Below are positions 1 through 9,639 of a DNA stretch of 39,860 nt, piece after piece. Source of the DNA: Verrucomicrobiota bacterium (GTDB lineage: Bacteria > Verrucomicrobiota > Verrucomicrobiia > Verrucomicrobiales > Verrucomicrobiaceae). Under the pieces are notes generated by a model. The model worked only from the letters and a program-made list of their open reading frames with translations. It had not been told where the DNA came from and did not search any database. Positions within the stretch are counted from its first letter, which is position 1, and each line of letters begins with the position of its first letter. The position numbers were made by a program, and so were the translations under genes. The stretch spans positions 1 through 39,860 of the forward strand of contig VFKE01000206.1 in assembly GCA_009885695.1 (NCBI GenBank), given 5' to 3'.

Positions 1-206
1 AAGATCGAGAGATGCCGCAAACGGCTTGAGGAAATCAGTCCGGGTTGCACGAGCAGGAAGCGGCGCAAGGCGGCTTATAAGAATAGTTATTTCGGCGACA
101 GAACACTAGGAAATCCCTTTCGACGGTGCCGGGCCGGAGTGGCCCAGGACGCGCATCGGAGACGGGGAGTGAGGGGTATGTCACAGGGTCTAAAGAACAA
201 TGTGGC

Positions 207-587
207 CTACTTTGTAGCAGGAGCCTCACGTAACGCTTCGCGGAATTGGGCGTAGAGAGTGTCCAGAGTCTTGCGAAGCTTCGAGGTGCGCTCGGACCAT
301 TCCACATTGAGACGTCCAGTTGCCATCTCGACGTGTTTCTTGTCAAGCCATTCACCTACGCGCTTGAGGTCAGCGCGCTGATCGTGCTCGCGGGCATATT
401 GTGGCCAACTCATCTGGTAGTTGCGCCGCACTTCCGTCGTATTGAATGAGGGATTTGACATGGCAGCCGAAGCGACGGCCTCTGTGGTTGCGGGCGTGAT
501 GGTGGTTGCTTGAGCCACACGGTATCCAGCTTGCACGAGCTTCATGTTCCGGGGCTTTTCGATCACTTGAGCGACGGGTGAACTCAA
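207..587 (-). CDS. Hypothetical protein, 126 aa
   Basis: I do not recognise this protein. The frame encodes 126 residues. The C-terminal half is rich in charged residues and looks like amphipathic helix, with Lys/Arg/Glu-rich segments around residues 65-120. The N-terminal 45 residues are rich in Ala and Thr. There is no signal peptide or membrane segment. Internal Met codons at residues 15 and 43 could be the real start, since I see no convincing ribosome binding site before the first one. It lies alone, on the same strand as the protease gene but downstream of it across about 250 bp of non-coding DNA. The residue mix looks like a real protein rather than a shadow frame, but there is no family evidence. 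Confidence 0.4.
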   Translation of the reverse strand: MSSPVAQVIEKPRNMKLVQAGYRVAQATTITPATTEAVASAAMSNPSFNTTEVRRNYQMSWPQYAREHDQRADLKRVGEWLDKKHVEMATGRLNVEWSERTSKLRKTLDTLYAQFREALREAPATK

Positions 588-835
588 GATGCTCGCTGAA
601 TTCGCCTCGGCACTCCATCCACTTCCGCCGGAACGCAGGCGGGATTCTACGCCGAAATCGGAGGCAGGGCCTCAAATGGCAGCGGGGAAGCGGCGTCCTG
701 TTTTGATCGCACCACGACAGATTTGAACCCTTGACCCAACCCTGACCCCATTTTCCCCATTTCCCGCGAAGAAATCGCAGCCGAGCGGGCGGTTCGCGGG
801 CGGAGCCGTCGGTGAAGGTCGAACAAGCCTGGCGG
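588..835. other. Gene-free stretch with G-rich tract
   Basis: No supportable gene. On the minus strand, positions 747-765 read as a short tandem of AAATGGGG-like units followed by a GGGTCAGGG-type run. Such strings often occur beside REP-associated transposase scars, but that parallel is from memory and weak. The stretch separates the 126-aa ORF from the 3' end of the protease gene. Confidence 0.3.
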
Positions 836-2185
836 CTACGGCGCGAGCGCACCGGGTGCTGAGAGCACGCCTTCGCGCTCGCCATCGAAGCTGTAGCTGG
901 TGGTCGGACTGTCGAGCGGTGCCGCCGCATTGGTGGCACCATTCTGGAGGCGCGCACGAATGTCCTCTGAGCTGACACTTTGACTGAGGCTCAGCGCTTT
1001 CTGCCAGATGAGCGCGGCGACGCCTGCGGTGTGGGGCGATGCCATGCTGGTGCCAGACATGCGTGTGGTGCCGCCGCCGAGTTTGGTGGAGAGAATACCG
1101 ACCGATGAAATGCCGCCGGATTTGGAAATGTTTTCTTTGTCCTCACCTGGACCGGAAATGGTCACGCCGATACCGGTCCCGACATTGAAGGCACCATCAG
1201 AAGTGAAGTAGGAGGCGGTGTCCGGGCCGATAACCCCGCTGAAGAAGCGGTATTGGTTGGTGCCAGCCTCCGCTGTGGTGCTCGCGACGGCGATGACCTC
1301 GGGATAGGTCGAGGGCACTTGTTGGGAGACTTCGAGCGCGGCGTCATTGCCTGCGGCGACAATGACCGCGATGCCGCTGCTGGTGAGAGTTTGAATGGCG
1401 GCGCGAAGGATGGGATTGTCGCCAAGCGTGCCCGCGCGACCGAGGCTCATATTCACGACGCGGATCCGCGGGACGACGGTCGCAGCGTTAGCAGCTACCC
1501 AGTCCAGGCCGGCGGTCACGGACGAGTCGCTGCCGCTGCCTGCGGCATCGAGCACTTTCACTGCGTAGATGGTGGCACTCGGGGCCACGCCCACGACGTC
1601 CGTCGTGTTGTTGTGAGCCGCGATGGTGCCGGCCACATGCGTGCCGTGTCCGTTGTTGTCCTGCGCCGAGGAGAGAAAGGCGGAAAACGACGCAGCACCG
1701 AGTGGCTGGAGGTCCGTGTGGTTGAAATCGACGCCGGTATCCACGACCGCCACTCCCACACCAGCACCGTTGTAGGTGAGACTGCCGGGCGCGGCACCGA
1801 TCCGCTGCACGCCTGCGGGCACGACCTGGCCAGCCGTGCCTCCACCACCGCCCGGCTTGGCGTTCGCCGCCACCGCGCGATCCGGCACGACCAGGACGAC
1901 GCGCCGGTCCGCCACCAGCGCCGCGAGGCGGCCAGGAGGCACATGGCCGGCGAAGCCATTCACAGCGCGCTGATAGACGAAATCCGGCACGATACCGTGC
2001 GCGGGCGCCACAAGACGCGGATTGACCCCTGCCTGCACCTCGACGATGTAGCGGTTCGGGATCGCCGCTACGGGCAGCGCCTTGTCAGATGGGAGCGGCG
2101 TGGATTCTACATCCGCGTCAGCAGCAAGAACGCCGACGGATGCAGTGAGGAGTGAACAGAGGGTGAGCAGGACGCGGATGTTCAT
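836..2185 (-). CDS. Secreted S8 family (subtilisin-like) serine peptidase
   Basis: A 449-residue subtilase. The start chosen at 2185 gives a clear signal peptide (MNIRVLLTLCSLLTASVGVLA). The open frame runs further upstream but that part looks non-coding. Residues about 35-105 resemble an inhibitor-I9-type propeptide (RYIVEV... and VVLVVPDRAV). A Gly-rich linker follows, then the catalytic domain. The full catalytic set is visible: Asp149 in VAVVDTGVD, His180 in NGHGTHVAGT, the oxyanion Asn280 in VAAGND, and Ser380 in SGTSMASPHTAG. The order D-H-S and the motif spellings are those of the subtilisin/proteinase K group. The protein is probably exported and self-processed. It ends near residue 449 with no added C-terminal sorting domain, so its final location is uncertain. 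No operon partner is evident. Confidence 0.93.
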   Translation of the reverse strand: MNIRVLLTLCSLLTASVGVLAADADVESTPLPSDKALPVAAIPNRYIVEVQAGVNPRLVAPAHGIVPDFVYQRAVNGFAGHVPPGRLAALVADRRVVLVVPDRAVAANAKPGGGGGTAGQVVPAGVQRIGAAPGSLTYNGAGVGVAVVDTGVDFNHTDLQPLGAASFSAFLSSAQDNNGHGTHVAGTIAAHNNTTDVVGVAPSATIYAVKVLDAAGSGSDSSVTAGLDWVAANAATVVPRIRVVNMSLGRAGTLGDNPILRAAIQTLTSSGIAVIVAAGNDAALEVSQQVPSTYPEVIAVASTTAEAGTNQYRFFSGVIGPDTASYFTSDGAFNVGTGIGVTISGPGEDKENISKSGGISSVGILSTKLGGGTTRMSGTSMASPHTAGVAALIWQKALSLSQSVSSEDIRARLQNGATNAAAPLDSPTTSYSFDGEREGVLSAPGALAP

Positions 2186-2470
2186 CGGCTGGAGTTGTTT
2201 AGCTAACTTTGAGTTTCCGCAGGTATGTGGAAAACATGAAAGCATATTCTCCAAGCCCCACTTTGGCAAGCAGGAAGAGGAAGCTTCGGTCTGGGTCTGG
2301 CGGTGCATGACGCGGGCGGGTTCGGGAACCACTGATCGTGATGGTGGTCGCAACAAGGAGGCTGATGGTCTCAATAAGTTCATGAGAAGGCTGGGAATAC
2401 CACCACACCCCGAGCAACTGGCACGAACCTCAAACGCATTTCCAAGCAATCCACGCGGGGCTCTTGGCGA

Positions 2471-2654
2471 GGCTGCCTGTTATGCCTGTTATTTTGGACG
2501 AGTCCATTCCGGTTCTGCTGGGGAGGCTAATTCAGGGTGAAAAACGCAATGAGTGGAAGCAGGACAAACGGAAGCAGCGCAAAATCAGCGTGAATTAGTG
2601 CCGAGAATAGAACCGGTGTGCCGCGGCCCCAAAAAACGGGCATAACAGGCAGCC
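2471..2654. repeat. Imperfect 70-nt inverted repeat, 44-nt spacer
   Basis: The segment 2471-2540 aligns without gaps to the reverse complement of 2585-2654. I count about 49 of 70 positions identical, including a perfect outer 14 bp (GGCTGCCTGTTATG) and a perfect inner block around CCGGTTCT. It lies in the gene-free gap 2186-2747, upstream of the protease gene, and no ORF explains it. It could be the ends of a decayed MITE-like element or a structured RNA. Confidence 0.6.
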
Positions 2655-2747
2655 CGATAAATGGTGTTCTTTTTGGTGCGACACAAAGTTGGACGGGGAC
2701 GAGGCAAGGGGGAGCCCTGCATGGGCTGATGACAACCACCCCGAACC

Positions 2748-3011
2748 ATGAACACGACCACCACCCACCTAAATGAAGATGCGGCCTGCTTCGCCGACGC
2801 ACTGGAGGGCTTCGCGGCCCTCTGCGCCGCCGACCAGACCGCATTGATTGCCGACCTCCGAGCCGGACGCGCCAGCAAACCCGCCATCCAAGTTGCCCGC
2901 CTCGCGCTGGCTGACTCGATCGACGGGGCCTTCGACGAAGACATCACTACCAAGGGACAGACACTTTGCACTCTCTCACAGGCGTGTAAGTGGCCTCGTC
3001 CACGCGCATGA
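2748..3011 (+). pseudogene. 5' fragment of an unknown gene, broken at a dispersed repeat
   Basis: The first 65 or so codons, beginning MNTTTTHLNEDAACFADALE, read like a genuine protein start: acidic and Ala-rich, with helical periodicity (for example ALEGFAALCAADQTALIADL). From position 2944 the frame enters the 30-bp repeat and then runs antisense through the ThuA-like gene, so the last 22 residues are junk. Only the N-terminal part of the original gene therefore survives. I do not recognise the family. Whether it is expressed is unknown. Confidence 0.4.
2944..2973. repeat. Dispersed 30-bp repeat, copy 1
   Basis: Identical over 30 bp to positions 10241-10270, and related to the hairpin-forming array at 11022-11096 through the core AAGGGACAGRCACTTTGCAC. 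It forms the exact junction between two truncated genes, the plus-strand ORF starting at 2748 and the minus-strand ThuA-like gene. The ThuA stop codon (2947-2949) lies inside the repeat. Confidence 0.85.
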
Positions 3012-3582
3012 GGACGTTGAAACCGGGCTGCCCGGTGACGGCGCGGTCATGGTTGGTCCAGTCGGCTTCGATCCAGAACTCGGCGGGTTGGCCTTTGACG
3101 GCAGGATGATCCTTCGCGGCGGGATCAATGATGACCTTGGCTTTGCTGAAGTCGGAGTCGCTATTGAAGTCGCAACCGCCGAGCGCGTTCAGCCACGGCC
3201 ACTTCGTCTGATGCACCAGCGCAGCATGCAGGCCCACGATGCCTTTGCCGCCCTTGGTGAACCATTCCTCCACGGACTTGCGCTGCTCCTCGGGTAGCAC
3301 CTTGTCGAGCTCGTTCGCGTTGTTGAGCACGAGCACGTCGTAGCGGCTCAGTTCCTCGGCACGCAGGTCTTTCCAATGCTCCGTCACGTCCACCTCGAAG
3401 CCATTCTCATGACCTAGCAGGACGAGCCAGCGATTGATCTTCGGCGTGTCGGGATGGCGATAGTAGCCAGTGTTGGAATACACCAGCACCTTCAATCCGG
3501 TGCCTTCGGGCGCGGGTGCTGCGGGTTCGTGACTGTGGGCGATGTTGGCAAGCAGGAGCAGGGAGAGGATGAGATGCTTCAT
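2947..3582 (-). pseudogene. ThuA-like domain protein, 3'-truncated
   Basis: The start at 3582 gives a signal peptide (MKHLILSLLLLANIAHS), and the frame then continues for about 195 residues. The sequence matches the ThuA-like trehalose-utilisation family seen in Verrucomicrobiota and Planctomycetes: LKVLVYSNTGYYRH, then YDVLVLNNANELDKVL, GGKGIVGLHAAL, and the AEFWIEADWTNHDRAVTGQP region. Family members normally continue for roughly 50 more residues, with a block containing the GH and FYT motifs. Here the sequence stops after TYTPVR and the last eight residues (ECKVSVPW) are encoded by the 30-bp repeat. It lies downstream of the DUF1501 gene on the same strand, where ThuA-like genes are often found, so it probably once belonged to that cluster. 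It is likely non-functional. Confidence 0.82.
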
Positions 3583-3648
3583 GGTTGAGATGGTTTCTGA
3601 GACAGAGGAATGGGCACAGTAGAATAACTCCATTCACTCCTCTCGCAC

Positions 3649-3892
3649 CTATTCTTCGGCGTCAAAGTCCATGCCCCTGCCGTGGCTGAGCCGGGCTGTG
3701 ACAGGTAGCGTGGGATTGGCTACGCCGCTTTCCAGCTCGCCAGTTTATTCCCGGCTCAGCCCACTCTCACGAGCAACCCCATACTTGCTCAGTCCACAGC
3801 GTTCCCGGAGCTCCTGCAAGCGCCCCCGGCAGCCGCTCGCGGATGCGCTCGGCGTCGTCTTGGGCGTCGTGGTTGTCCGGCGCGGTAGGCAT
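3649..3892 (-). pseudogene. Decayed XRE-family helix-turn-helix regulator
   Basis: Reading from an ATG at 3892, six bases after the DUF1501 stop codon, the frame starts MPTAPDNHDAQDDAERIRER. At a GGGGG run (about 3825) it shifts. Removing one G joins it to a frame reading RLQELRERCGLSKYGVARES, then GLSRE, an in-frame TAA (3745-3747), then TGELESGVANPTLPV, and ends at the TAG at 3649-3651. This is the shape of an HTH_3/XRE domain (LRELR..GLS...A..SGLSR..I..LE.G..NP). One apparent single-base insertion and one nonsense codon break it. A sequencing error could explain one lesion but hardly both. It lies directly behind DUF1501 and may once have been co-transcribed. Confidence 0.72.
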
Positions 3893-3898
3893 TATGGT

Positions 3899-5374
3899 TC
3901 ACGCCAGAACTTCGCGGATTACTTTTCCCTCGACGTTTGTAAGGCGGCGCTGGATGCCGTTGTGCTCAAAGCTAAGGCGCTCGAAGTCGAGACCGAGGAG
4001 GTGGAGGATGGTGGCGTTGAAGTGGTAGAGCGGGTGGATGTCTTCGATGGCTTTTTGGCCGAGGGCGTCGGTGACGCCGTGGCTGACGCCGGGCTTCACC
4101 CCTGCGCCGGTCATCCAGCAGGTGAAGCCGTCGGGGTTGTGATCGCGACCTTTGGCTCCTTTTTGGAAGAAGGGCATGCGGCCAAACTCGGTGCACCAGA
4201 CGACGAGGGTGTCTTGCAGCAGGCCGCGCTGTTTGAGGTCGCGAATGAGGGCGGCGGCGGGTTGGTCGAGGATCTGCGCGTGGATGTCATACTGCGCTTT
4301 GAGATCACTGTGGCCGTCCCAGTTGAGTTTGCCCCCGCTGGCGTAGGCTCCGTTGAAGAGCTGCACGAAGCGCACACCCTTTTCGATGAGGCGGCGGGCG
4401 AGGATGCAGTTTTTGGCAAAGGCGGCTTTGTCAGGGTTCTGCGTGTCGTCGGCACCGTAGCTTTTCAAAATGTGTGCGGGTTCAGTGCTGAGGTCGTTGA
4501 TCTCGGGCACGCTGAGTTGCATACGTGCGGCGAGTTCGTAGCTGGCGATGCGGGCGGCGAGCTTGCTGTCGCCCGGATGGGCTTCGAGATGGCGGGCGTT
4601 TATCTTTTGCAAGAGCGAGCGCGCAGCTTGATCGGCGTCCGCAGAGACTCCCGCAGCCGCGAGATGTCGCACGGGAGTTTTTGAACTTATCGTCGTGCCT
4701 TGGAACGCAGCGGGAAGGAAGCCGGGGCCCCAGTTGTTAGCGCCGTTTTGCGGCACCCCGCGTGGGTCGGGGATGGCAACATACGAGGGCAGTTCCTGGC
4801 TTTCGCTGCCCAGCGCATACGTCACCCACGAGCCGAGCGAGGGAAAGCCATCGAGCACGAAGCCGGTGGAGAGGAAGTTCTCTGCCGGGCCATGGGTATT
4901 TGATTTGCTGGTGAGCGAATGCACGAACGCGATGTCGTCCGTCAGCTCCGCGAGATGCGGGATCATGTCGCTGACCCACTTGCCGGTTCGCCCGCGCTGG
5001 CGAAACTCATATTGTGGCCGCGCGAGATTTCCCGCAGGGCCCTGGAAGGTAACGGCAGGTCCGCCGGGCAAGGGTTTGCCGTCCCACTTGATCAGTTCGG
5101 GCTTGTAATCCCACGTCTCAAGCTGGCTGACCGCGCCGGCGCAAAAGATGACGATGACGTTCTTCGCCTTCCCTGGGAAATGCGGCTGTCTCGGCGCATA
5201 GGGACGCGCAGGGTCAATGATCGGGCCGTGACTTTCGGCGGCAAGCAAACCATCGATCCCGAGCAGATTCGTCAGCGCGATGGAGCCGAGCGCGGTGGCG
5301 CTATTCGATAGAAACTGGCGGCGATCAAGCAAGGCTCGGCCTGCGATGGAGAGATGTTCGGCGTGGTGTTTCAT
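3899..5374 (-). CDS. DUF1501 family protein with Tat-type signal
   Basis: A 491-residue member of DUF1501, a sulfatase/alkaline-phosphatase-fold family of unknown reaction that is abundant in Planctomycetes and Verrucomicrobiota. The N-terminus has a twin-arginine motif (DRRQFL, residues 17-22) followed by a hydrophobic stretch, so Tat export is expected. Family hallmarks are present: [71 protein letters not shown], and a C-terminal [15 protein letters not shown]. Its start overlaps the stop of the DUF1549/DUF1553 gene by 4 bp (5371-5374), so the two are translationally coupled. This pair is the standard arrangement for the family, and the proteins are thought to act together at the cell surface. 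The length is normal. Confidence 0.95.
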   Translation of the reverse strand: MKHHAEHLSIAGRALLDRRQFLSNSATALGSIALTNLLGIDGLLAAESHGPIIDPARPYAPRQPHFPGKAKNVIVIFCAGAVSQLETWDYKPELIKWDGKPLPGGPAVTFQGPAGNLARPQYEFRQRGRTGKWVSDMIPHLAELTDDIAFVHSLTSKSNTHGPAENFLSTGFVLDGFPSLGSWVTYALGSESQELPSYVAIPDPRGVPQNGANNWGPGFLPAAFQGTTISSKTPVRHLAAAGVSADADQAARSLLQKINARHLEAHPGDSKLAARIASYELAARMQLSVPEINDLSTEPAHILKSYGADDTQNPDKAAFAKNCILARRLIEKGVRFVQLFNGAYASGGKLNWDGHSDLKAQYDIHAQILDQPAAALIRDLKQRGLLQDTLVVWCTEFGRMPFFQKGAKGRDHNPDGFTCWMTGAGVKPGVSHGVTDALGQKAIEDIHPLYHFNATILHLLGLDFERLSFEHNGIQRRLTNVEGKVIREVLA

Positions 5375-8124
5375 GGCTGGAAGAGGAACTCGTTGCTGTT
5401 GAAGAGGGCGCGGCAGAGCACGGCAAGGCCATGCTTTTTGACGGCGGGTAAAGTGTCATTCAGCTCTGCGGCGGTGGGTTCACGAGTGAGGGCGAGTTGG
5501 TAGGCGCGTTGAATTTGTCGGGCAATGTCGTCGCCCGCTTCCTTCTTCACGCGAACGGCGGAGGCTTCGGATTGATCGAGTGTGAAGCGACTGTTGAAGA
5601 GATTCAGCGCCTGGATGGGTGTGGTGCTGGTGGTGCGTGCGGCGGTGCTTTGGCCGGCATCAGGGCTATCAAAGGCACCGAAGACGGCTTCCGGTTCGCG
5701 ACGGACTTTGTGCGCGTAGATCATGCGGCGCTGGTTCTCGGGTGTGGATGTCTCGACGGGTTTGAAGCCGGTCAGCCCGCCGCGTTTGTCAAAGAGGTCG
5801 AAGCCACGGCCATACATCTTCAGGTTGAGCAGACCGCTGGCGGCGAGCATGGAGTCCCGGATGGCTTCTGCCTCGAGACGACGCGAGGGGAAGCGCCAGA
5901 GCAGGCGCACGTCGGAGTCCTTTTCAGCGGTTTCGTCATTGGATGCAGAGGACTGCCGATAGGTCTCGCTCAGCACGATGAGCCTGTGCATCTGCTTCAC
6001 GCTCCAGCCTGAGCGGATGAACTCTGTCGCAAGCCAGTCGAGTAGCTCGGGATGCGTGGGTTTCATGCCGTTGTTGCCGAAGTCGCTGGGCGTCTGCACG
6101 AGGCCGGTGCCGAAGTGGCCCTGCCAGATGCGATTCACCATCACGCGGGCCGTGAGTGGATTCTGCGGGCTGGCGATCCAGTCTGCGAGCGCGGCTCGCC
6201 GCTGCTGCTCGGGCGTTTGCTTTTCCAGCTTCACGTCGTCGAGCGTGCTGAGCACGGCAGGGATGACTTCCTCCTTTGGCTGCTCGGGATCGCCGCGATT
6301 GAGCAAATGGATTTCGTCGGGTTTGCGGAAGGTACCGGCGAATACTTTCTGCGAGGCATCGAGGCTGTTTATCTCTCCTTCGAACGCACGCTTTTGAGTG
6401 AGCAGTTTGCCTACTGCTGCGGCTTCGTCTTTGAGAAGGCCCTTCGTGGAGAAACCTGGCTGGATGCTCTTGCTAGCGTCGTAGCGTTCGCGATCGTCGG
6501 AGTCCGCTACGGTCTTCCAAGTGCCGGAGGCGTCGGCCGCTTCGATGACGTAGCTCGTGGCGAGGCGGTCCTTGAATTTGCCCTCACGGTCGCGCCCCCA
6601 CACGACGCGGTCGATCTCGTGCTCTTGCTGGAACTCGATCATCACCCAGCCTTTGCCCTTCTCGTTCGACATCCAGCTCCGCGAGTTGCCGTAGTTGCCG
6701 TCGTTCACAAAGCGCTGCTCGTGGGTGTCGGCGGTCACGTTTTCGCCGGACACAGTCACGGCAGCGTTGAGCGCGATGTTTTCGCCTGTGGTGCTGAAGA
6801 CCTCGAGTTCATCAATGCAGGGCTCCAGGCTGTTCGTTTCACGAATGGTGAAGCGCACACGCTTGGCCGTCATCGGTGCAAAACGATCCACATTCTCGCG
6901 GGCGTTGACCATCGGACGCTCAGCGCCCGATTTCGCCAGCGGAACGAATTGAGCGAGCTGCTTGTCCAGCGCGGTAGTCTGCGATTTGACCTGCTTCATG
7001 CGCTCACGTGCCGCTTCGGCTTCAGGCGTGCGCAGAGGACGATCCTGATACTCGACTCCAGCAACGATGGCCTGCATGGCGTAGTAATCCTTGGCGCTAA
7101 TCGGATCGAACTTGTGATCGTGGCAGCGTGCGCAGCCGACGCTGAGGCCGAGGAAGGTTTGCCCGATGTTGTTCACCATCTCATCGAGCGAGTCCTGTCG
7201 CGCGAGGCGCTTCGACGGCTCATCTTTGCCGATCTGCCCGGGCAGCAACACCGAAGCGGTGACGAGGAATCCCGTCGCTGCATCCACGCCCAATGCATCG
7301 CCGACGATCTGCTCTTTGATGAAGCGGTCATACGGCGTGTCGTCGTTGAAGGCGCGGATGACGTAGTCGCGATAGGGCCACGCATTCGGCCGCTCGGTGT
7401 TCACCTCAAAGCCGTGCGTGTCCGCGTAGCGCACCACGTCGAGCCAATGCTGCGCCCAGCGCTCGCCGTAGCGCGGAGAGGCGAGCAGTCGCTCGACGGC
7501 CGTGGCGTGGTCCGTCTCCTTCAAAAACGTGGTCACCTCCTCCGGCGTCGGCGGCAGACCGGTGAGGTCGAAAGTCACGCGCCGCAGCCATGAAACCGGA
7601 TCAGCGGGCGGTGAACGATGAAGCCCTTGCTCGGAGAGTTTGGCTTCAATGAAGGCGTCGATGGAAAGTAGCTGCGGCTTTAGCCGCATCGCTTCGGCTA
7701 AAGCCGAATCCACTTTGAGCGGTTTGAAGCTCCAGTGGTCGCGCTTGTCCTTCAGCTTCACCACATCCACGCCCTCCGGCCATGCGGCACCTTCATTGAT
7801 CCACGCCTTCAGCGTGGCGATTTGCGCAGCGGAGAGACGCTCGCCTTTCGGTGGCATCACCTCGTCCTCATCGCTCGAAGCGACGAGATGAATGAGCGAA
7901 CTCTCCTTGGCCTTTCCAGGAATGATGTTGGGCCCTTCGTTGTCACCGCCCTTCAGCGCCGCCGCCTTCACATCGAGACGCAGGCCGGCCTTCTGCTTTT
8001 TCTCACCGTGGCACTCATAACAGTGCTTTTCAAAGATCGGTCGAACGTCGCGAACGAAGTCCACGGGAGCAGCCACAGCCACCGTGGCAAAGGACAAGGA
8101 ACTGAGGAAGCTCGTTAATTTCAT
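5371..8124 (-). CDS. Cytochrome c-like / DUF1549 / DUF1553 protein (PSD1 type)
   Basis: A 917-residue exported protein. It has a signal peptide (residues 1-19) and a planctomycete-type cytochrome c domain with the haem motif CYECH (residues 35-39) and the following AGLRLD...PGKA...MPP block. DUF1549 follows (about 155-365) and contains a second Cxx[13 protein letters not shown] at 331-341. Residues roughly 415-545 form a discoidin/F5-8C-like insertion ([18 protein letters not shown]... WVMIEF). DUF1553 is C-terminal (about 640-905: [51 protein letters not shown]). The reaction is not established. Haem binding suggests redox work on surface substrates with the DUF1501 partner. Residues 139-151 are encoded by a palindromic repeat inserted in frame (see 7673-7708). 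It sits 39 bp downstream of the FecR/LamG gene. Confidence 0.95.
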   Translation of the reverse strand: MKLTSFLSSLSFATVAVAAPVDFVRDVRPIFEKHCYECHGEKKQKAGLRLDVKAAALKGGDNEGPNIIPGKAKESSLIHLVASSDEDEVMPPKGERLSAAQIATLKAWINEGAAWPEGVDVVKLKDKRDHWSFKPLKVDSALAEAMRLKPQLLSIDAFIEAKLSEQGLHRSPPADPVSWLRRVTFDLTGLPPTPEEVTTFLKETDHATAVERLLASPRYGERWAQHWLDVVRYADTHGFEVNTERPNAWPYRDYVIRAFNDDTPYDRFIKEQIVGDALGVDAATGFLVTASVLLPGQIGKDEPSKRLARQDSLDEMVNNIGQTFLGLSVGCARCHDHKFDPISAKDYYAMQAIVAGVEYQDRPLRTPEAEAARERMKQVKSQTTALDKQLAQFVPLAKSGAERPMVNARENVDRFAPMTAKRVRFTIRETNSLEPCIDELEVFSTTGENIALNAAVTVSGENVTADTHEQRFVNDGNYGNSRSWMSNEKGKGWVMIEFQQEHEIDRVVWGRDREGKFKDRLATSYVIEAADASGTWKTVADSDDRERYDASKSIQPGFSTKGLLKDEAAAVGKLLTQKRAFEGEINSLDASQKVFAGTFRKPDEIHLLNRGDPEQPKEEVIPAVLSTLDDVKLEKQTPEQQRRAALADWIASPQNPLTARVMVNRIWQGHFGTGLVQTPSDFGNNGMKPTHPELLDWLATEFIRSGWSVKQMHRLIVLSETYRQSSASNDETAEKDSDVRLLWRFPSRRLEAEAIRDSMLAASGLLNLKMYGRGFDLFDKRGGLTGFKPVETSTPENQRRMIYAHKVRREPEAVFGAFDSPDAGQSTAARTTSTTPIQALNLFNSRFTLDQSEASAVRVKKEAGDDIARQIQRAYQLALTREPTAAELNDTLPAVKKHGLAVLCRALFNSNEFLFQP
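7673..7708. repeat. REPIN-like palindrome inside a coding region
   Basis: Two adjacent palindromes (7673-7688, TGCGGCTTTAGCCGCA; 7693-7708, TTCGGCTAAAGCCGAA) together form a larger 11-bp inverted repeat (7676-7686 and 7695-7705) with an 8-nt loop. They lie inside the DUF1549/DUF1553 gene at residues 139-151, between the WSFKPL motif and the DAFIEAKL start of DUF1549, and keep the frame open. Confidence 0.75.
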
Positions 8125-8163
8125 GGTAAGGATTGCCTTCGAGTCGCTCCGGCGGAGACTGTC

Positions 8164-9639
8164 TCAGCGATAGGGATTCCCGGCCTCAAAGAGCGCACGC
8201 ACCTCGTCATCACTCATCGCGCGGCCGAGCAGGAGCAGTTCATCCACGCGGCCACTCAGCTTGCGATCCTGTCGATCCCAGTTGCCGATTTGAGCGGGGC
8301 CAAGTCGAGCGGGATGCGCGATGGCTTGATGCGTTTCTTTGTCAAACTGGCCATTGAGATAAAAGCGCACCGTCTTCGCTGCGGAATCATAGACCGTTGC
8401 GAGATGCACCCAGCGGCCTTGCTCCGGCAGAACAGAGGTGCGCGAATCGGGGAACTGCTCATTCTCCTCTGAACCCGGCGCGAGCGTGTTTCCGAAGAGC
8501 GCAAGACGCATGGTCGTGTGCCTCGTGACCATCCAGTGGACCTGGCCGGCGTTACTTTTGCTCCAGCCATCGGTGTGAAGCAGCGATTGATACGGAGCGC
8601 CGAGCCGATCCAGCCGCACCCAGGCCGCGAGTGTGAGCTGCCGCCACGCGCGATCACCGCCGACATCGAGCTTCAAGTGATCGCCCACATTCACAAACTC
8701 CGGCGCACGCGAGCCCGGCCAGCGTCCCTGCACCGTGCGGAAGACGCCGGGCTGCGCCTCGCCTGATTCGAAATCAAGCAACTCGATGAGCGTCGGATCA
8801 TATTTCAAAGCCCCGAGCGCCGCCTCCGAACGCGCACGCTGACCTGCCGCCAGCCCTGCGCTCAGTCCGTTCATTTCATCAGCTTGGATGAAGGCCGAAG
8901 AACGCAACTCACGCGCCGTGCTCGCGCCGCCACCCATCGTCACCGCATCTCCACCACGCAGGCTTTGCCTGTTCGTATTGCCCGAAGCTTTCGCGATCAC
9001 CTCGCCTTGGAACACATGAATCTCCGCCGCGCCGCTCACCGGCACATCCACGCCAAATCGCGTGCCCAGATCCACCGCATCACCCGATGGCGTGACCACC
9101 GTGAACCCCTTCGCCGCAGGCGGCACCTCCGCCGAGAGACGACCACTCATCATGCGCAGCCGCTGCGCCGACTCGAACCGAAACACCGCCGGAGCCTCGA
9201 TGACGATGCGTGCACCGAGAGCGGTAACGAGTTCCACACTCCCGCCTTTGAGCGAGTGCGTCTCGGTCCTCAACTTCGCGCCGTTGGAGAGTTCCTCGAC
9301 TCCGGCATCCTTCACCACCGAGGCAAACACGCGCTGCGTCTGCCACCACCAACCAGCGCTGGCGAGCAAGGCCACACAAGCCGCAGCCGCCAGCCAGCGC
9401 ATGGCTGTCGGGAATGCAATGAGCGTGGGTGCCGGAGACCTTTTCACCGGTGGTTCCATTTGCTTCCGCTCCCAGCCCGCCGCACTCGCCGCGACCGCTG
9501 AGTCGAGATTGAGCAGTTCCACGAACTCACGCCGTGCCTCCGCGCTTTCATCCAGGAAGCGATTGAGTCGTGCCATCTCCTCAGCGGAGATGCTGCCATC
9601 CAAATAGCGATGCGTGAGCGATTCGAGTTCCTCGTTCAT
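8164..9639 (-). CDS. FecR-like membrane regulator with LamG-type domain
   Basis: A 491-residue protein starting at 9639. Its ATG overlaps the stop of the sigma factor gene (ATGA, 9636-9639). The N-terminus (1-55) is a short helical, probably cytoplasmic segment of the zinc-finger-less anti-sigma type ([20 protein letters not shown]). Residues about 81-99 form one transmembrane helix. Residues about 125-235 are a FecR domain ([14 protein letters not shown]... [19 protein letters not shown]... VFQGEV). Residues about 300-485 are a laminin-G/concanavalin-like domain ([34 protein letters not shown]). This layout is a known partner of ECF sigma factors in Planctomycetes and Verrucomicrobiota. Inference: it holds the sigma factor inactive and senses an outside ligand, perhaps a glycan, through the LamG domain. 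Confidence 0.9.
   Translation of the reverse strand: MNEELESLTHRYLDGSISAEEMARLNRFLDESAEARREFVELLNLDSAVAASAAGWERKQMEPPVKRSPAPTLIAFPTAMRWLAAAACVALLASAGWWWQTQRVFASVVKDAGVEELSNGAKLRTETHSLKGGSVELVTALGARIVIEAPAVFRFESAQRLRMMSGRLSAEVPPAAKGFTVVTPSGDAVDLGTRFGVDVPVSGAAEIHVFQGEVIAKASGNTNRQSLRGGDAVTMGGGASTARELRSSAFIQADEMNGLSAGLAAGQRARSEAALGALKYDPTLIELLDFESGEAQPGVFRTVQGRWPGSRAPEFVNVGDHLKLDVGGDRAWRQLTLAAWVRLDRLGAPYQSLLHTDGWSKSNAGQVHWMVTRHTTMRLALFGNTLAPGSEENEQFPDSRTSVLPEQGRWVHLATVYDSAAKTVRFYLNGQFDKETHQAIAHPARLGPAQIGNWDRQDRKLSGRVDELLLLGRAMSDDEVRALFEAGNPYR

Noticed and set aside
1..255. Plus-strand frame open from the left edge, beginning with a Lys/Arg/Glu-rich stretch
   Set aside because: It could be the 3' end of a gene, but it is Arg-rich, shows no family motif and overlaps the better minus-strand ORF at 207-587.
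2471..2654. Integron attC site
   Set aside because: The outer TGTTATGCC/GGCATAACA pair faces the wrong way for R''/R' sites, and there is no integrase or cassette array.
3671..4684. 337-codon plus-strand frame opposite DUF1501
   Set aside because: Antisense shadow of a recognised family; its composition is Val/Glu/Gly-rich without motifs.
6052..7593. 513-codon plus-strand frame opposite the DUF1549/DUF1553 gene
   Set aside because: Shadow of the minus-strand gene, whose protein has clear domains; the plus frame has none.
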